A DNA stretch of 64,000 nt from Didymella arachidicola (GCA_016630955.3 CM049994.1:434001-498000), one strand, 5' to 3'. Counted from the stretch's first letter, positions 42,370 to 55,647 are shown. A program made the numbers and translations. Notes: generated by a model from the letters alone, not told the origin.

Positions 42370-44055
42370 ATGGAAGACCCAGAGCGAAAGCGGCATTGTT
42401 GGCAATGTCGTCGGAACTGCGTCGTCTGCGACTCCACACAACCAGCATGCCGGAGGTGTGTTAAGGTCGGTGTCTTGTGCCCTGGATATAGCGCTGTCGA
42501 ACCCAAAAGACTGAGGTGGCTCGAAACCGGGAAAGTCTTGTCTAGAACTCGCAGAGTCAAAAATGCGCATCTGGCTGGGAAATCAACCACGGTTGTCAAC
42601 GCTTCAGCCCAGGCTTTTGAGCTGGGAGGAGTCAATCTGAACATCCCAAGTCTAACGCCGGACCAGTCCGCATTTTCTGCCTTGTTTCAAGCCGCGGAGT
42701 ACTGTAAGTCTTGGTTGCTGCCGGCGTAACTTGGAGCTACACACTAATTCGGATATTTCAGATAACACATGCATCTTAGAAGACCTAACTCCAATACACG
42801 AACTTGGAAGACATCCTTACATACACCATGTCTCGCCGGCAGCCCTGAAGCAGGCTATATCGGTCCCGGAATTCTTAAGGTCCGGCCTCATCTGTATGAC
42901 CTTAAATCACCGGATGAATCGACTTGGCGTGGTATCCAAATCGGGAGCAACAGACTTAGCTGAAAAGTATTATACTCACTGGGGCATTACCATCCGCTCG
43001 CTTAGTGAGCAGTTCAGTCTCGAGAATCTTCGCACGAGTGATGTAGTCCTTGCGGGGATCTTGACTCTCTTACTCGCTGATGTAAGTCTAGTCTTGTGAA
43101 TGAAGGCGCTGGATCTCTACTAACGTAAACTACAGATTCAGAACGGCGCTCATGTCTCATGGCAGCATCACTTTGATGGTGTTCACAGGCTTGTCAGCTT
43201 GCGTGGCGGATTTCGTGCATTGGCCCTATCGCGAAGCCTGGCCCCGTTGATGAATTGTCTCTGGTTGTACGTGGTTTTACTCCTCCTGCTGATGGACTTG
43301 TCACAAACTGGAAATTAATATTTTCATATAGCATAAGCATCATCGCAAACACAACGTGTCCGGCGTCGCACCTCGACTTGTCGAAAATTTCGTATGCCGA
43401 AACATCAAACTTTATGCAAGAGCACTACCGCTGCGCAACGACACCTACGCAAATGTTCCCTCCATATTTGCTAGCTGAAGTATCAAAGATTAACTATCTC
43501 CGTCTGCAAGCGAAGAGCAAGAAAACAGATGTGGAAGACCATCTGTCAGACGAAGCGTACAGCATACTGGAGAGTATCGGAGCATTCTCCCCAGATGAGT
43601 CTGCACAATACAAGTTCTCGTCAAAAGAGGACTGGATACGCATGGCGATTCTGTACAAGTCTGCGACAGCACTTTACTGCATCCTCTCTCTACAGAGTGT
43701 ATCCGTGTTTCCCGAAAATTCGGCGCTGAGAACTACCTGTGTCACCCATGGTCAGGTTCTGCTGTTTCACCTCCCCGAAGCCCTGTCATCAGCCAAAACT
43801 AAGAGATTCATGCTGTGGCCACTGGTACTGCTCGGCGTGGAGGCAGTCCACAGTGGTATGGCGACTCGTGACTTTGTCTCAAAGCAGCTGCCAGAGCTGA
43901 GTCGGTCTGTCGGCACATCCATACCCCTCACAGCCCAAAATTTGCTTCAATCATTTTGGGCATCGGGTCTCAACCGTTGGGATGACTGCTTTGACAGGCC
44001 ATATCCATTCACGATGCAAATTGCAGTGGACGTTAGCCGAGTATCAGCACCGTGA
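42370..44055 (+). CDS. Zn2Cys6 transcription factor, candidate cluster regulator
   Basis: Nuclear DNA-binding regulator. Four exons, 42370-42703, 42762-43081, 43136-43266 and 43332-44055, join in frame to 502 residues. The binuclear zinc cluster is at residues 10-38 with the spacing C-x2-C-x6-C-x6-C-x2-C-x6-C (starting CWQCRRNC, ending GVLCPGY); one extra Cys lies in the first loop. The remainder is a fungal-specific transcription factor domain of helices (for example HRLVSLRGGFRALALS), typical of the family. It lies convergent with the PKS and right next to the transposon at 40239-42063. Its position suggests it controls the neighbouring cluster; this is inference. Confidence 0.85.
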
Positions 44056-44573
44056 TTGTTGAAGTCCAGGCTCTGTAGTGAGGTATACAGTTTTTGTCAT
44101 TCTTGATACTTCCTATTCAAGAGCTCCTTCCTTCTATGATGAGTTTAAGACAGTCAAGTGGCGGCGAAAATTGTCGGCCTGCTCTTCAACAGCAACACAG
44201 AAAGACACCTACCAGATATGCTGACAGCGCACACAACAGCGCGAGCTTTGTCGGGGACTCATACACTGCAGAACGACAATGCCAACTCATTCGAAGCGCT
44301 GATCGCCGAAACTCTTCGAGAGATAGTGCAGCGAGGCTGCTACAACCGTAGTAAGAAGGGGCTAGCAAGCCCTTTCTAGAATCAGCACCTGCAGCTTGTA
44401 CGATCACCAGCTCATCGCAAATAAACTCGCAATAGATAGTGGGGCAAGACGACGCTAAAGATGGGGGATTGAGCTCAAGACTACTACAGCTACGAATTAT
44501 TCCGCTCCTGCTCTACAAAAGGCTAAGGCCTATCCGTAAAATCTCCTCAATGCTCGAACCCTCAGATAGCCAC
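44056..44573. other. convergent 3' region, regulator and PKS
   Basis: 518 bp between the 3' ends of the regulator and the PKS; no gene. Open frames that extend leftwards from the PKS are antisense shadows of its carrier domain. Confidence 0.5.
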
Positions 44574-47500
44574 CTAATCTACCTTCCTTTGAGACAAAAT
44601 CTCACCTGCGAGGGCACGCAGACTGTCGGCCTGCATGATCGCACTCAAGGTCAACTCAACAGCAGTTTCTCTGCGGATCCAATTGCGCAGCTCGACAGAA
44701 ACCAGAGAATCGAGATTGTACGACGTAAGAGGCGTGTCGGGCAGCACTTCTTCCCGCTCAATCATGGTCATCGCAGAGACCTTTGTAATCATCGCCTCAG
44801 TCAGACCGACCAGGGGGTCTTCGGCAGTGGTCCAAGATGTGGAGTGTATGTCGGCTCCTCCGCCCACAGCCTTGACGCGGTTTCTCTTGTCACTCATGAG
44901 ACGGACCTTGGTATGGACTGGGTGGAAATATTTCCAACCACCGTTCTGGACCGGCTGACCGTCAATGTAGACCATGAAGGTCTGCGCTCTGCCGTTGTAG
45001 ACGAAAGGGGAAGACGGCCCGAGTAGAATGCCACCGAAGATCGCTCGAATGTCCGCCATCGTGATAGCCACACCGAGCGATTCCTTGAGGATCTCGCTCA
45101 GATTGTTGTCCGCCACGTAGCCGACGTCCAGCACGACAGGCAATGCCACTGAAACAGTGTACTGGCCGCGGGCATTACGATATTGGGAGAATGCATTGTA
45201 GAATCCCTGTTTCCATGTTAACATTACTCTCGCGATCTAAGTGCACTTCTTGTTGTGTCACTTACGGCAGTGCCGGCATAGATGGCCTGGCCAAGATTTC
45301 CGGTATCTCCGTTGAAAGAAGAGAGAGCAACGAAAAAATCGAGGTCGTCTGGCATAAGCTCATGGAGATTCCAGGCACCCTTCACCCTGGGCGTGGTTAC
45401 AATCTCCCAGTCCTCCAGAGTGGCGTTGACAAATAGTTTGTCCTAGGAGGTTCGATCAGTACTTCACTTCGATTCTCTCCATGACAGGTAGATAACTTAC
45501 ACTCAACAGGAGAGCGCTGTGTACGACACCTCGAACAGGAGGGAGGTCTCTTATGGCGTTCACAACTTCGGCAAGCTCGTTCCGGTGACCAACGTTGCAG
45601 GAGAATATCTTCACGCAAACATCGGTGTCTTTGTACCTGTTCAGTATCTTTTGAGCCTCGGGCCCAGCTGCTCCACTGCGGCTGAGTAGGACGATGTATC
45701 GTGCTCCGTGGTCGATCATCCAATACGCGAGATCAAGTCCGATACCGCGCGTTCCACCAGCAACAAGATACGTCGCATCCGGCTTCAAGGTCACATCCAA
45801 GGGCCGCAGCGCTGTCTCCGCGGCAACAGTATCGTCCTTGCCTAATGTAATCACCATCTTGCCCATGTGCTCGCCAGACTTCAGCTTTCGGAGAGCGGTC
45901 GCGAATTGAGAAATGGGAGTCGTGGTCACGGGCTGAATGGGCTGGATGTTGCCGCGTTCAAGCAATGTAACCACCTCGCTGAAGACGTCCTTGACATCAT
46001 CTCGTTTGTACTGGTAGAGATCGCGGAGATCGATGCCAGTATAGGTGACGTTCCTGTTGAAAGGTTTCATAGGTAGGTTGTTATTCTGGAAGGCGTCCTT
46101 CTTACTTATCTCGATGAACCGACCAAAGGGTGCGGTCAGAGCCCAAGTCTCTGTCATGAGCTCCCCACCGAGAGAATTCACGATAACATCTATGCCCTTG
46201 TTGGCCGTCGCGCTCAGTAACTGGTCCCTGAACCCTGGTGTGCGGCTTGAGAAGATTCGATCCTTAGGAATGCCGAACCTTTGGTGTAGGAAATCTCTCT
46301 TCGCTTCATTCCCAGCAGTAACGTAGACGTGAGCGCCCACGTTTTGCGCAAGTATCACACACGCCTGACCTACGGAGCCAGTTGCTGCATGGATGAGAAC
46401 CGTCTCATTCTTCCGAAGTCGCGCCTTCTGGGTAAGAGCCAGTACCGCTAGGGAGTACGCAAGTGGTAGCGTGGCAGCATCTGTGATACTAACGCCCTGT
46501 GGGATTTTGCCGACGAGCCATGATGGCAACTTTATTTCCGTGGCCAGAGCACTGGAATCAGGTGTAAGGAAGAAGATGTCATCTCCCTCTCGCAGATGTG
46601 AGACCCGAGAGCCAGTCTTGATGATCTTGCCGGCCCCTTCGTAGCCAGGTGGAGCCCAGGGAATCAATCCAAGGACCACTTCGAGATCGCGATGGCCTAC
46701 ACCTGCTGCCTCGACCCTTACCACAACTTCGTCTTCGTCTACTTGGGATACATCAGTCCTCTGAAAATATATGGTATCAGGACTTCCTGCGGCATCGATG
46801 GTCATTTCCAAACCGCGGTCACTGCCGTCCCATAACTTCTGCGTTTTGCGGAAAGCAACTCCTTCTTCAACGGCGAATTGCTCCTTGACCTCTTTCAGTT
46901 GTCGCATTCGTGGAAGTTGGATCGCGCCGTCACGCCAAGCGAAGTCAAAGTCCTGGTCGCGTGACAGTTCGGGATCGCGTAGTTTCGTGGCAAGTTTCAG
47001 GATTCCCATGGCACCCTGAGACGTGCATGGCACATCTTCGAACAAGATCAAGTTCTTCAAGTCAACCTCCATCCGTAAGGTGCGCACCATGCCTTGTATG
47101 ATCTTGGCATCGGGTGAAGATCCCTCGGGTGTAACCCACAGTAATCCCGTGTTCTGCAGAAGCAGTTTCTGTAAGCTTTTGAACTTGTCTTGGTCCATGT
47201 TTTGCAGAGCGCTTTCACGTGGAGAATCGATGAAAACGTAGTATGGCTTGTCTTCAGGATCGACCTCAGCATAGGGTTTCATCTCAGTGGGATAGCCGAG
47301 TTCCGTCGAGATCAGGTCCGCCACTGACTGGGCAAACTCCACCTCGGTCTCATCCAGGAAAGGTCCGCAAATAGTGATTGGCCTGCTCTCGTCCTGCTTT
47401 CCGATTCTGGTAGAGCACAGGATACTCACGAAGGGCTTGTCAGTTCCGTACCTACTCGGGAGAACCACGTCAACGCCAGAAAATCCACTGTCGAGGAGTA

Positions 47501-50500
47501 GTTGGTTCCACACATTCGCTGGCATCATTGGTCCCGCTTCGTGGTCACGGTATTTATCTTCGGCCTCCCACCAACCAGGAAGTAGCGAAAATGGAAGAAC
47601 GGACGCTGGATGACGCATGGCCTCGAGCAAGATGAGCTTACCCCCTGGCTTCAGCAAGCTCCGTACGTGGGTCATAGTCTTCACCATATCCGCGGTTGCA
47701 TGCAGGACGTTTGCTGCAATGACCACGTCATAGTCTTGCTGTTCGAAGCCTTGGCTGCTGGGGTCCTGAGTGATATCGAGCTTCTTATAAGTGATGCGCT
47801 GCGACCAATCACTTAGCTTCTTGCGGGCCATCTCAAAGAAGCCAGATGAGATGTCCGTGAAAGTGTAGTCGAGTACTGCCAACTCATCTCTACCACGCGA
47901 TAGGCCCTCGATCACAGGTAGGGTTGTGCCGGCTGTTCCGCCTCCGATCTCCAGGATGCGTTGGTTGGGCTCAAGGTCGGCTAGGTATTCAGTCAAGTGA
48001 CCCAGTACCTTGCTGAGGTGGGCATTTGTGACATCTGCCTCGTAGTGGCGTGTTAGGCGACCATCTGTAAGCATGATTTCCAGTGGTTCTATCTTGCCGC
48101 GTAGTATATCCTCGATGTGCTCACCCATGATGCAAATGAGTTCGCCCTGAGCATCGCTGGTCCGCACCTCATTGAGCAGAGCTGTGGGCTCGCTGGGGTA
48201 ATCCAAGTTGTACTCGGCAACAGTCTTGAAGCCCCAATGAACAAATCGGGCCAAATGGTGTGGCAGCTTGGAGTAGTCAAGGTCGGCCGTTTCTCTCAAC
48301 GCTTTCTCGATGTAGTAACATGCAGCCTCTTCACCTTTGCGGATGCGAATATCTTCTTCCACGTCCAACTCCCCAGCTGCATCACGAAGCTTCTTTCTCA
48401 GCTGCTCCTGTGGGACAAAGTCATAGCGTGGAAGGACTTCCCAGGACCAGTTGTCTGGCACGGTCGTGGATGGATCAATAACCTCTTCGGCTGAACCAAT
48501 GTTGCGGAATGCACAGGACTCCCATTCTGCGATTGGCGTCAAGTTGTCATCAGAATCTCTCGCGAAGGCGGCTACGCCAACGTGCATGCGACCACCTCTA
48601 ACATCGTAGTCAAGTCGGCGCATGACCACGTCGAAACGATGCGAGGGATCTGATGGAATCTTGTTGGAGACCCTGAAACGGCTGATGTAATTGGGCATCT
48701 GAGCCGGTCGCCTCCCATGCTCATCATATTGGAGAGGTCCACCGCCCTGCAGGAAACCATCTAGTGTTGGAGGATCGATGCTGACAGGGGATCCTCGGGC
48801 GTACGGATCGCGTAGAGCCTCACCAAGGTCTCTCAATCGATGTTCGAGGATCGTATAACCCTTGCCTTCGAAGAACTTCACGTTGTTTCGGAAGGAAGGT
48901 CCATACAATGTAGCACGAAGGCCTGCGGTCTCATACTCAGCATTGATGTCGTGCTCCTTTAGCCCGGTCCTCGTATTGACCAAGGGAAGAGAAGCACGGA
49001 ATGTGGGTGTATCCATGGTCATGTCATTCATTTCGGGTTCGATTTGACCCCAGCTGTGCTTTGTCCATCCGCTTTCCTCTGCCCATGTCATGATCTCGAA
49101 CGACCAAGCTTTGGTTGAAAAGGAGCCCTCGCCGATCGCTGCTGGCTTGAGCTTCGTCGTCATATCTACAGTCGTCTCCTCGTGTATCTCCAGACTTCGG
49201 ACGACATGGAAATCGGTTACGAGAAATGCGGCGGCAGTGGTGGAGAGTGTTCTTCGGGCAGCCTCGATAGCACAAGACATATAACCTGTCATAGGGAAGA
49301 TGGTGGCTCCGCCGACGACGTGGTCTCGAATCCATGGCATCTCATCCAGAGTGAAGACCTGCCTGTATGTTCTCTCTTGGCTAGCGTTGGGGCTAATCTT
49401 TCTCCCGAGGAGAGGATGGAAATTCTCGCCAGGAAAGTACTTGTCGTTTGTGGATCTTGGCCTTAGCTCGTAGTCGGTCTTGTCCCAAGCATAAGCCGGA
49501 AGCTCAGTGATGACTTCAGCATTGTGTTTGTCGGTCTGGTTGACTGCTCTTAGTTCAACACGTGCTCCCAGGGTGAACAGCGTGCCTGCTAGCTCCAGCA
49601 TAGTTTGAGTGGCATCATTACCACGCAGTAAAGTTGGCAGGTATGCAAAAGACGCCGGAGTCCAGTTCTGTTGTACCTGTACAAGTTCTGCGGTCTGTTT
49701 GATCGGGTTTTTCAGTGCCGCATGTGGACCAATCTCTATGACGACTCTGGGTAATGCCTGCGCAGCCTTGCTTTTGCCAAGATGTTCAGGTGCCAGAAGA
49801 CCTTGGACTGCAGGCATGAACATGACTGTTTGGACAAGATTCTTTATCCAATAGGAAGGTTCGATCCTGTCCGCCACTCGCCCAGTGATGGATGATACGA
49901 AGACTGGATGAACCGTGGAATCCTTGCCGGCAAATGGAGCAACCTCACTGAAATACGGTTCGATATCCGCGAGATAGGAATGGGCGACCGCTTCCATGTG
50001 CCGAGAATGGTAGGCCATTTGAACTTTGAGTTTGCGAGCGAACAGACCTGTGGCTTCCGCAGCTTTGTGGACGTTGTCGATTGCAGACTGGTCACCTGAG
50101 ATTGTGACAGAGTTGGAGCTGTTCACGGCAGCAACTGTAGCATACGCTTCAGCATGCTCTTCTATCAGCCTTGAGGCCTCTTCAAAGTTCACGCCAAGAG
50201 CTAGCATGGCCCCTTTCTCTCCTGGCTTCTGCTTTGCGGCCAGTTGAGTAGCTGCTTGACCGCGGAAATAAGACACAGCTACAGCTTGCTGAAACGTGAT
50301 CAGGCCAGCCGCATATGCTGCCGCAATCTCGCCGCTAGAATGACCAGTGACCGCAGCTGGAGTGATTCCCCAGTCCCTCAGTAGTGCGACCAAAGCCAAC
50401 TGTACCACGGTACAAGCGGGCTGACTGATTTCTGCATCATCGATTCGTGACTCAGATGGTGGTTTTCGAAGCTCTTCTGTCACAGACCAGGTCGCTCCCA

Positions 50501-52607
50501 TTTTTTGGAGCTGCAACTCGGCCTCTTTCAATGTCTTGTCGAAGATTTCGAATTGTCCCAACCCGGTAGCCATTCCAGCATGCCTTGAGAGAAGGGTTAG
50601 TAAAACGATGTTCCCACTCACCTCTTCCGGTCTGGTCTCAAACTTACTGGGCGCCCTGTCCGGTGAACACGAAGAGAATTGCACGCTCTTTTGTTCTTGT
50701 TGGCTTCAAGGCCGACAATCTCTCTTGTAGGCTCTCTATAGAATCAGCAACAGCGGCGACTCGATACGGGTGGTGGTTACGGCGCTGTCCTAGCGTGTAA
50801 CTAAGATCTCTCGTGAAATCACTCGATTCTGCCACCGTGTCCAAGTATTCGTCGAAGGTATCCAGGTAAGACGTAAGACTCTTTTGTGTCTTAGCTGAAA
50901 ATACGTAGAGCCGTTGAGTCTGCTGAGCAATGCCATTGCCGTTCTGCACGAGACCATTTGTTCCGTTGGATTCCTTCATGGTATGCCCATTTGCGCCGTT
51001 AGATTTCGTGATGGAATGCCCATTTGTACCGTTGGCTCCATTTTTGACATGGCCATTTGTACTGTTGGCTCCATTCACAGCGTGATCATCCGATACGGCC
51101 TTGGGCGGTGCAGCTTCCATGAGGATTGCCGAGTTGCTGCCACCAAAACCTTTGCAGCTGCAATTAGATCGTTGTAAAACATCTTTTGAAGGTCTAACTC
51201 ACCGAAGTTGGTCACAACACACCGTCTCTGCTCGTTCTCTGGCCATGGAAGTGGCATCTCTGGGATCTTGATCTTCTCATGACCTTCAATCTTCGGGTTG
51301 ATCTTCTCGAATCCGGCTGTCGGTAGAACCGTGCCTTTCTTGAGCATCATGATTGCTTTGACCATGGCAAGCACACCACTTGCACCTTCTAGATGTCTGT
51401 GACTGGTGTGAGAAAAACAATGCTTGTCAAACTCTTCGGATGCAAGCTTACCCAAAATTAGACTTCAGAGACCCTAAATAGATGGGATTGCTCGCCGTAC
51501 GGTTTCTGGCCAACACAGCGGTGAATGCCCCGGCTTCAATTGGATCACCGACTGCTGTTCCTGTTCCGTGACCCTAAAAGGATTAGTAGATGTTATGACA
51601 AACAAAATCCCTCGTCTCCGTCAAAGAACACACCTCGACGACGGGAGTATCGGAAGGGTCTACACCAGCCGCGTTATGAACTGCCCAAAGCAACTTCTGC
51701 TGGGCCAAACCGTTGGGCATAGTGATTCCATCCGATCTGCCGCTGTGGTTGCATGCGGTACTAAGGATCAGTGCCTGGATCGGATCACCATCACGAACGG
51801 CATCGTCGTAACGCTTGATCAATAGACATGCGGCACCCTCGCCACGACCAAAGCCTGACGCTTTGGTATCATATGAATAGCTTCTGCCGTGCTCAGATAG
51901 CGCTCTTTATATCAGTGTTAGTATTTGCAAAGAAGTCTTCGAGAGCCATCAACTTACCCGGTCTTCTCTAGCACCAACCAGCCAGCCGGACTCAGATTCA
52001 GTGATGCTGAGCCAACGAAAGCCCCGTCGCACTCGCCGTTTCGCAAGGCCCTAACAGCCATGTCTGCCGCATAGACGCTACTAGCGCACGCAGCATCTGC
52101 GACAACGCTCGGGCCATCAATGTCGAAGAAGTACGAGACACGATTAGCAGCCATACATGGCGCAGCTCCAGTTCCTGAAAAGGTCTGAATAGCATGCTCG
52201 TCATCGCCCAGGCGCTGAGCATACTCGTGCTGGCCCGAGCCAACAAAGACGCCAATCTTCTTGCCGGCGAGATCGACAAACGTCTTGCCTGCATCCTCGG
52301 CTGCTTCCAATGCCACCTCGAGCATTAGGCGGTGCTGTGGATCCGCATGCTTGGCTTCGTCGGCCCGCATGTTGAAGAAGGCAGCATCAAAGGCAAAAGG
52401 GTCGTCGATGAAATGTGCGCCTTTGGTGCCGACCACGCCTGACTTTTGGCCGCCAGCCTGGTAATACGCCGATTGGTCATAGCGATCGGTTGGGACGCCC
52501 GTCCAAGCTGACCTTGCTTGAGACAGATAGTCCCAGAGGCTTTTGCCGTGGACGCCAGGAGCACGGTAGGAAAGGCCAATGACGGCAATGCGACTTTCAG
52601 GTGCCAT
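44574..52607 (-). CDS. highly reducing polyketide synthase (KS-AT-DH-MT-ER-KR-ACP)
   Basis: Iterative type I PKS. Eight exons (51958-52607, 51634-51904, 51452-51573, 51203-51396, 50648-51149, 45501-50583, 45266-45442, 44574-45206) splice in frame to 2543 residues. KS (about 1-425): active Cys in [10 protein letters not shown], His in [12 protein letters not shown] and SNFGHLEGASG. AT (about 570-900): GQGAQ and GHSSGE, Ser 662. DH (about 965-1280): [10 protein letters not shown], His 1001, and LDGFLQ, Asp 1187. Methyltransferase: LEIGGGTAG near 1456. ER (about 1845-2160): [19 protein letters not shown] near 2188, catalytic Tyr in GQAIYAG, but the Asn expected four residues later is Ala. ACP: NLDSL, Ser 2500. 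There is no thioesterase or reductase at the end, so release needs another protein. Confidence 0.95.
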
Positions 52608-53877
52608 TTTGAGTATCGGAACACGGTTAGATCTGTGTGGCTACGTGTGGTGTGTAAAGAATATTCAATGACATAGAATGGGATGAAAGGTAACCTTGGG
52701 TGAATGAATTGAAGGTTACATGACCAAAGTGAGATACCTTTCCGTATACTTAAATAGCTTGCTCATTTTACATATCTCGCCGGACTCGTTTACACCTACT
52801 ATTCCCCCCACACCACCTTCTCCCTTCTTCCACCAACTCGTAACCCCTCCGCATTGAGCCACCCCCTCACAGGCGTTCCGTCCCGCAGTGGAGAGATACG
52901 CCCGAATTCCTTCTCCACGGGGTAAATACCACAGTATCACGTGCGAATTACCAACACCATCGATAGCTCTTATCAAATGCGAATCACGGCGACAATGTAA
53001 TTGGATTGTTCGATTTGACTCATGCTGCAACCTCAAGCCACATGCCATTTGAGCAGGATTCACACCTTGCTGCATTATCTCTGATCAACATCACCCGTAG
53101 CAAGGATTGAGATACACCACCATGCATGTACGGACTCCGTATCCTGCTTGCTGACATGCATCTGCTACATTTACCTGCCTCTTTTCTCAGGCCGAAGTGG
53201 AGAGCCCGGGAACCAGTCTTATCTATTGCGTTTTTGCATAGCAGTAGGCCTGATTGGCGGAAAAGCGGAGGCATATTCACATGTACTCCTTCATGAACCA
53301 GGTTTTACGTGCTTGAGTGCTTACTCAAGATATTGCATGCTCACCGCAGCGCTTAATACGTCATACTTGAACCGTGGTTCGATGACGAATAGTCACTGCC
53401 GGCATGTGGCAGCGTTTAGGCGAGAGCTTCGAATCTGGAAGTATCATCCAAAAGAGGGGATACTTGCGGTTCTCCAAGGTTGTCACCAAATAGAGGGGAA
53501 CCAAGGAACAAGCCGCCATAGGCAGCAGATTACTGTTGAGCAGGCCGGAAGAGACGTGTTTCACCGTGCTTCAATCTCAAGCCTGATTCCGTAGTACTGC
53601 CAGCAGACCCTAGAGATGGTAATAACCTGATAGATTGACCTTCGTCTGGCATGAGCCATGTTCCGAAATAACACCATTTCGTACCGATGAAACCTTCTCG
53701 TCTACCTCTTCCTCCGAAATCGTTGCAATCAAGCACAAGAACTATGTACCACAAGGCAGCGAGACACCACTGTAAGCCCTTAGCGGCATTCGGCCAAATA
53801 TCCTACGCGAGGTCTCGAATAGGGCATTGAGCCACAATCAACTGATGAACTGTCCATCTCACCTCTCCATGCGATAT
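52608..53877. promoter_or_regulatory. PKS upstream region and P450 3' region
   Basis: 1.27 kb between two minus-strand cluster genes. It contains a direct CGG-N6-CGG pair at 53256-53267, the half-site type bound by Zn2Cys6 proteins, but such pairs are common by chance. No gene. The PKS promoter should lie in the part nearest 52608. Confidence 0.35.
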
Positions 53878-55647
53878 TTATCGCCGCTGAGACATTTTAA
53901 ACCCCAAACCAGGATCTTTCTCCAACGACACGATACCCGCCCACTGCAAATCCCTCAAATCCGCATCCAGCCTCCTCTCCACCTCCCGGCGCGTCTCTCC
54001 CTGCACTCTCATCGGCTCAATCCTGTGTCTCCTCAGCAAACACAAAATCAATGTCGTAATCTCCACCTGAGCCATTTTCTGCCCGGGACAAATTCTCGGG
54101 CCCTGCGACCACGGCACAAACGTGCCTCTCGGGGGGTGAAAATGAAGTGTTGGCGATCCAGCGGTATTGATCCAACGCGAGGGGCGGAAGAGAGCTTCGT
54201 CGGGAATGGAAGTACTGGGTTTGTAGCGAGCAGGATCGGATTCGTGGTTAGTATCTTTCCAGGAGGACGAGTGGTGTAGAGCTACTACGTTGATGTGAAC
54301 TCTAGTTTTAGCTGGGAGGCGAATCGTAGTTCCTGATGATGTTTGTAGGGTTTGTGGCCCGGATGAGATTCTGAAGAGGCGCGAGGCAGAGCCGTATAGT
54401 CGTTCTGTTTCTAGCACGAAGGCGAGTGTGCGGATGGCTTCTGGGAAGATGGTCGTGTATTCTAGGGTTTCCGTTGCTTCTTCGGCATCAGGTATCAGCG
54501 TATCGATTTCTTCGATTAGCCAATCCTGCCACACGGGGAACCGCGCTAAAAGCACGACAGCAAAGTCCAACGCCCCTGCGATGGTCTTGTATCCGCCGGC
54601 AGTAAATGCGAATAAATTACTTATCATTTCATTCTGTGACAATGTCGTCCGTTTGTCTCCATTCCCACCTTGCGATGCTTGCACCAAAAGAGTCAGAAAG
54701 TCTGGCGGGGAAGACTCCCCAGTTTCCCCTGCGGCGATACGAATCTGCTCCTGATCAATCAACGACTGGTTGCGCATACAGAATTCCGTCATTGAGCGCC
54801 CTACTTTTCGCATCTTTGCGTGCCCTGGCGCCCACGACGGCCAGTGGTTGAGGATACGTGGCGGGAGTATAGCAAGGCCGAATGCGTTGTTGACGTACGT
54901 GAGAAGCGCGTCTTTGTACGCCATTTGGTACGGAGGCCGCGGTTCCTGATTTTCCTCGTCGTACCAAGGGAACTTGTCGCCGATGCCGACGCCGATGAGG
55001 ATGCTGAAGCTAATTTCAGTGAGCCTGTCGAACAGCATCGTCGTTTCGATTGAGCTGTTTTTGGCGGGCGAGGTGGGGAGTAAATCGTACAGCAGTGTCT
55101 GGGAATAATATATAGATTTCTCGAACACCGCTTTCGAGATACGCTCGTTGATGACTTTTGCGACTATCTTGCGGTGTCGAGACCATTGGTCGCCGTTGGC
55201 AGTCAAGACATTGGGGCCAAATTTGGCGAGGAGAAACTCCAATTCACGTGGCTGCTCGAAGTCGTGAATGCGGCGCAGAATCTCGTTTGAGAGTTGGGGG
55301 TCTGCAGTCCAGAATTCGTATGAACGCGGTCCTACTAGTGTGAAGGATGTTTCCCGTGCGTCTACGCGACCTGCAAGGTTTCTTTGATGGGGATTCGATG
55401 GTTCGAAAAGTTCCCATCCTGGAATCGTTATGGATATTCGGTGCCAAAGCCACGAGGGGAGAAGACGCCGTAGGCGAAACCGGTGGCGAGAGGCGAAAAG
55501 TATCCAGAGGAAATTGGTTTGGTCGATTGGAACGAATACAAGAGGCAAGCCGATTGAACGAGCTTTTGCAATCATCCTGAGCCATCTGAATGCTTCCCGG
55601 AAGACGAAAAGCGAACAAAGAGTAACAAAGATGGGGATGAAAGCCAT
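53878..55647 (-). CDS. cytochrome P450 monooxygenase
   Basis: Membrane-anchored haem-thiolate oxygenase, probably tailoring the polyketide. Intronless, 589 residues, longer than most (about 520). An N-terminal anchor (FIPIFVTLCSLFVF) is followed by a C-helix WSRHR (155-159). The I-helix reads FTAGGYKT at 348-355, K-helix ETER at 413-416, and the haem loop FVPWSQGPRICPG with Cys 520. In the I-helix the usual acidic residue before Thr (AGxD/E-T) is Lys, with the Thr kept. It is divergent from the reductase at 56405, sharing a 757-bp promoter region. Confidence 0.93.
   Translation of the reverse strand: MAFIPIFVTLCSLFVFREAFRWLRMIAKARSIGLPLVFVPIDQTNFLWILFASRHRFRLRRLLPSWLWHRISITIPGWELFEPSNPHQRNLAGRVDARETSFTLVGPRSYEFWTADPQLSNEILRRIHDFEQPRELEFLLAKFGPNVLTANGDQWSRHRKIVAKVINERISKAVFEKSIYYSQTLLYDLLPTSPAKNSSIETTMLFDRLTEISFSILIGVGIGDKFPWYDEENQEPRPPYQMAYKDALLTYVNNAFGLAILPPRILNHWPSWAPGHAKMRKVGRSMTEFCMRNQSLIDQEQIRIAAGETGESSPPDFLTLLVQASQGGNGDKRTTLSQNEMISNLFAFTAGGYKTIAGALDFAVVLLARFPVWQDWLIEEIDTLIPDAEEATETLEYTTIFPEAIRTLAFVLETERLYGSASRLFRISSGPQTLQTSSGTTIRLPAKTRVHINVVALHHSSSWKDTNHESDPARYKPSTSIPDEALFRPSRWINTAGSPTLHFHPPRGTFVPWSQGPRICPGQKMAQVEITTLILCLLRRHRIEPMRVQGETRREVERRLDADLRDLQWAGIVSLEKDPGLGFKMSQRR

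Noticed and set aside
53256..53267. CGG-N6-CGG pair as the binding site of the cluster regulator
   Set aside because: Kept only as a note: one occurrence in 1.3 kb is expected by chance and it is not seen repeated in the other cluster promoters.
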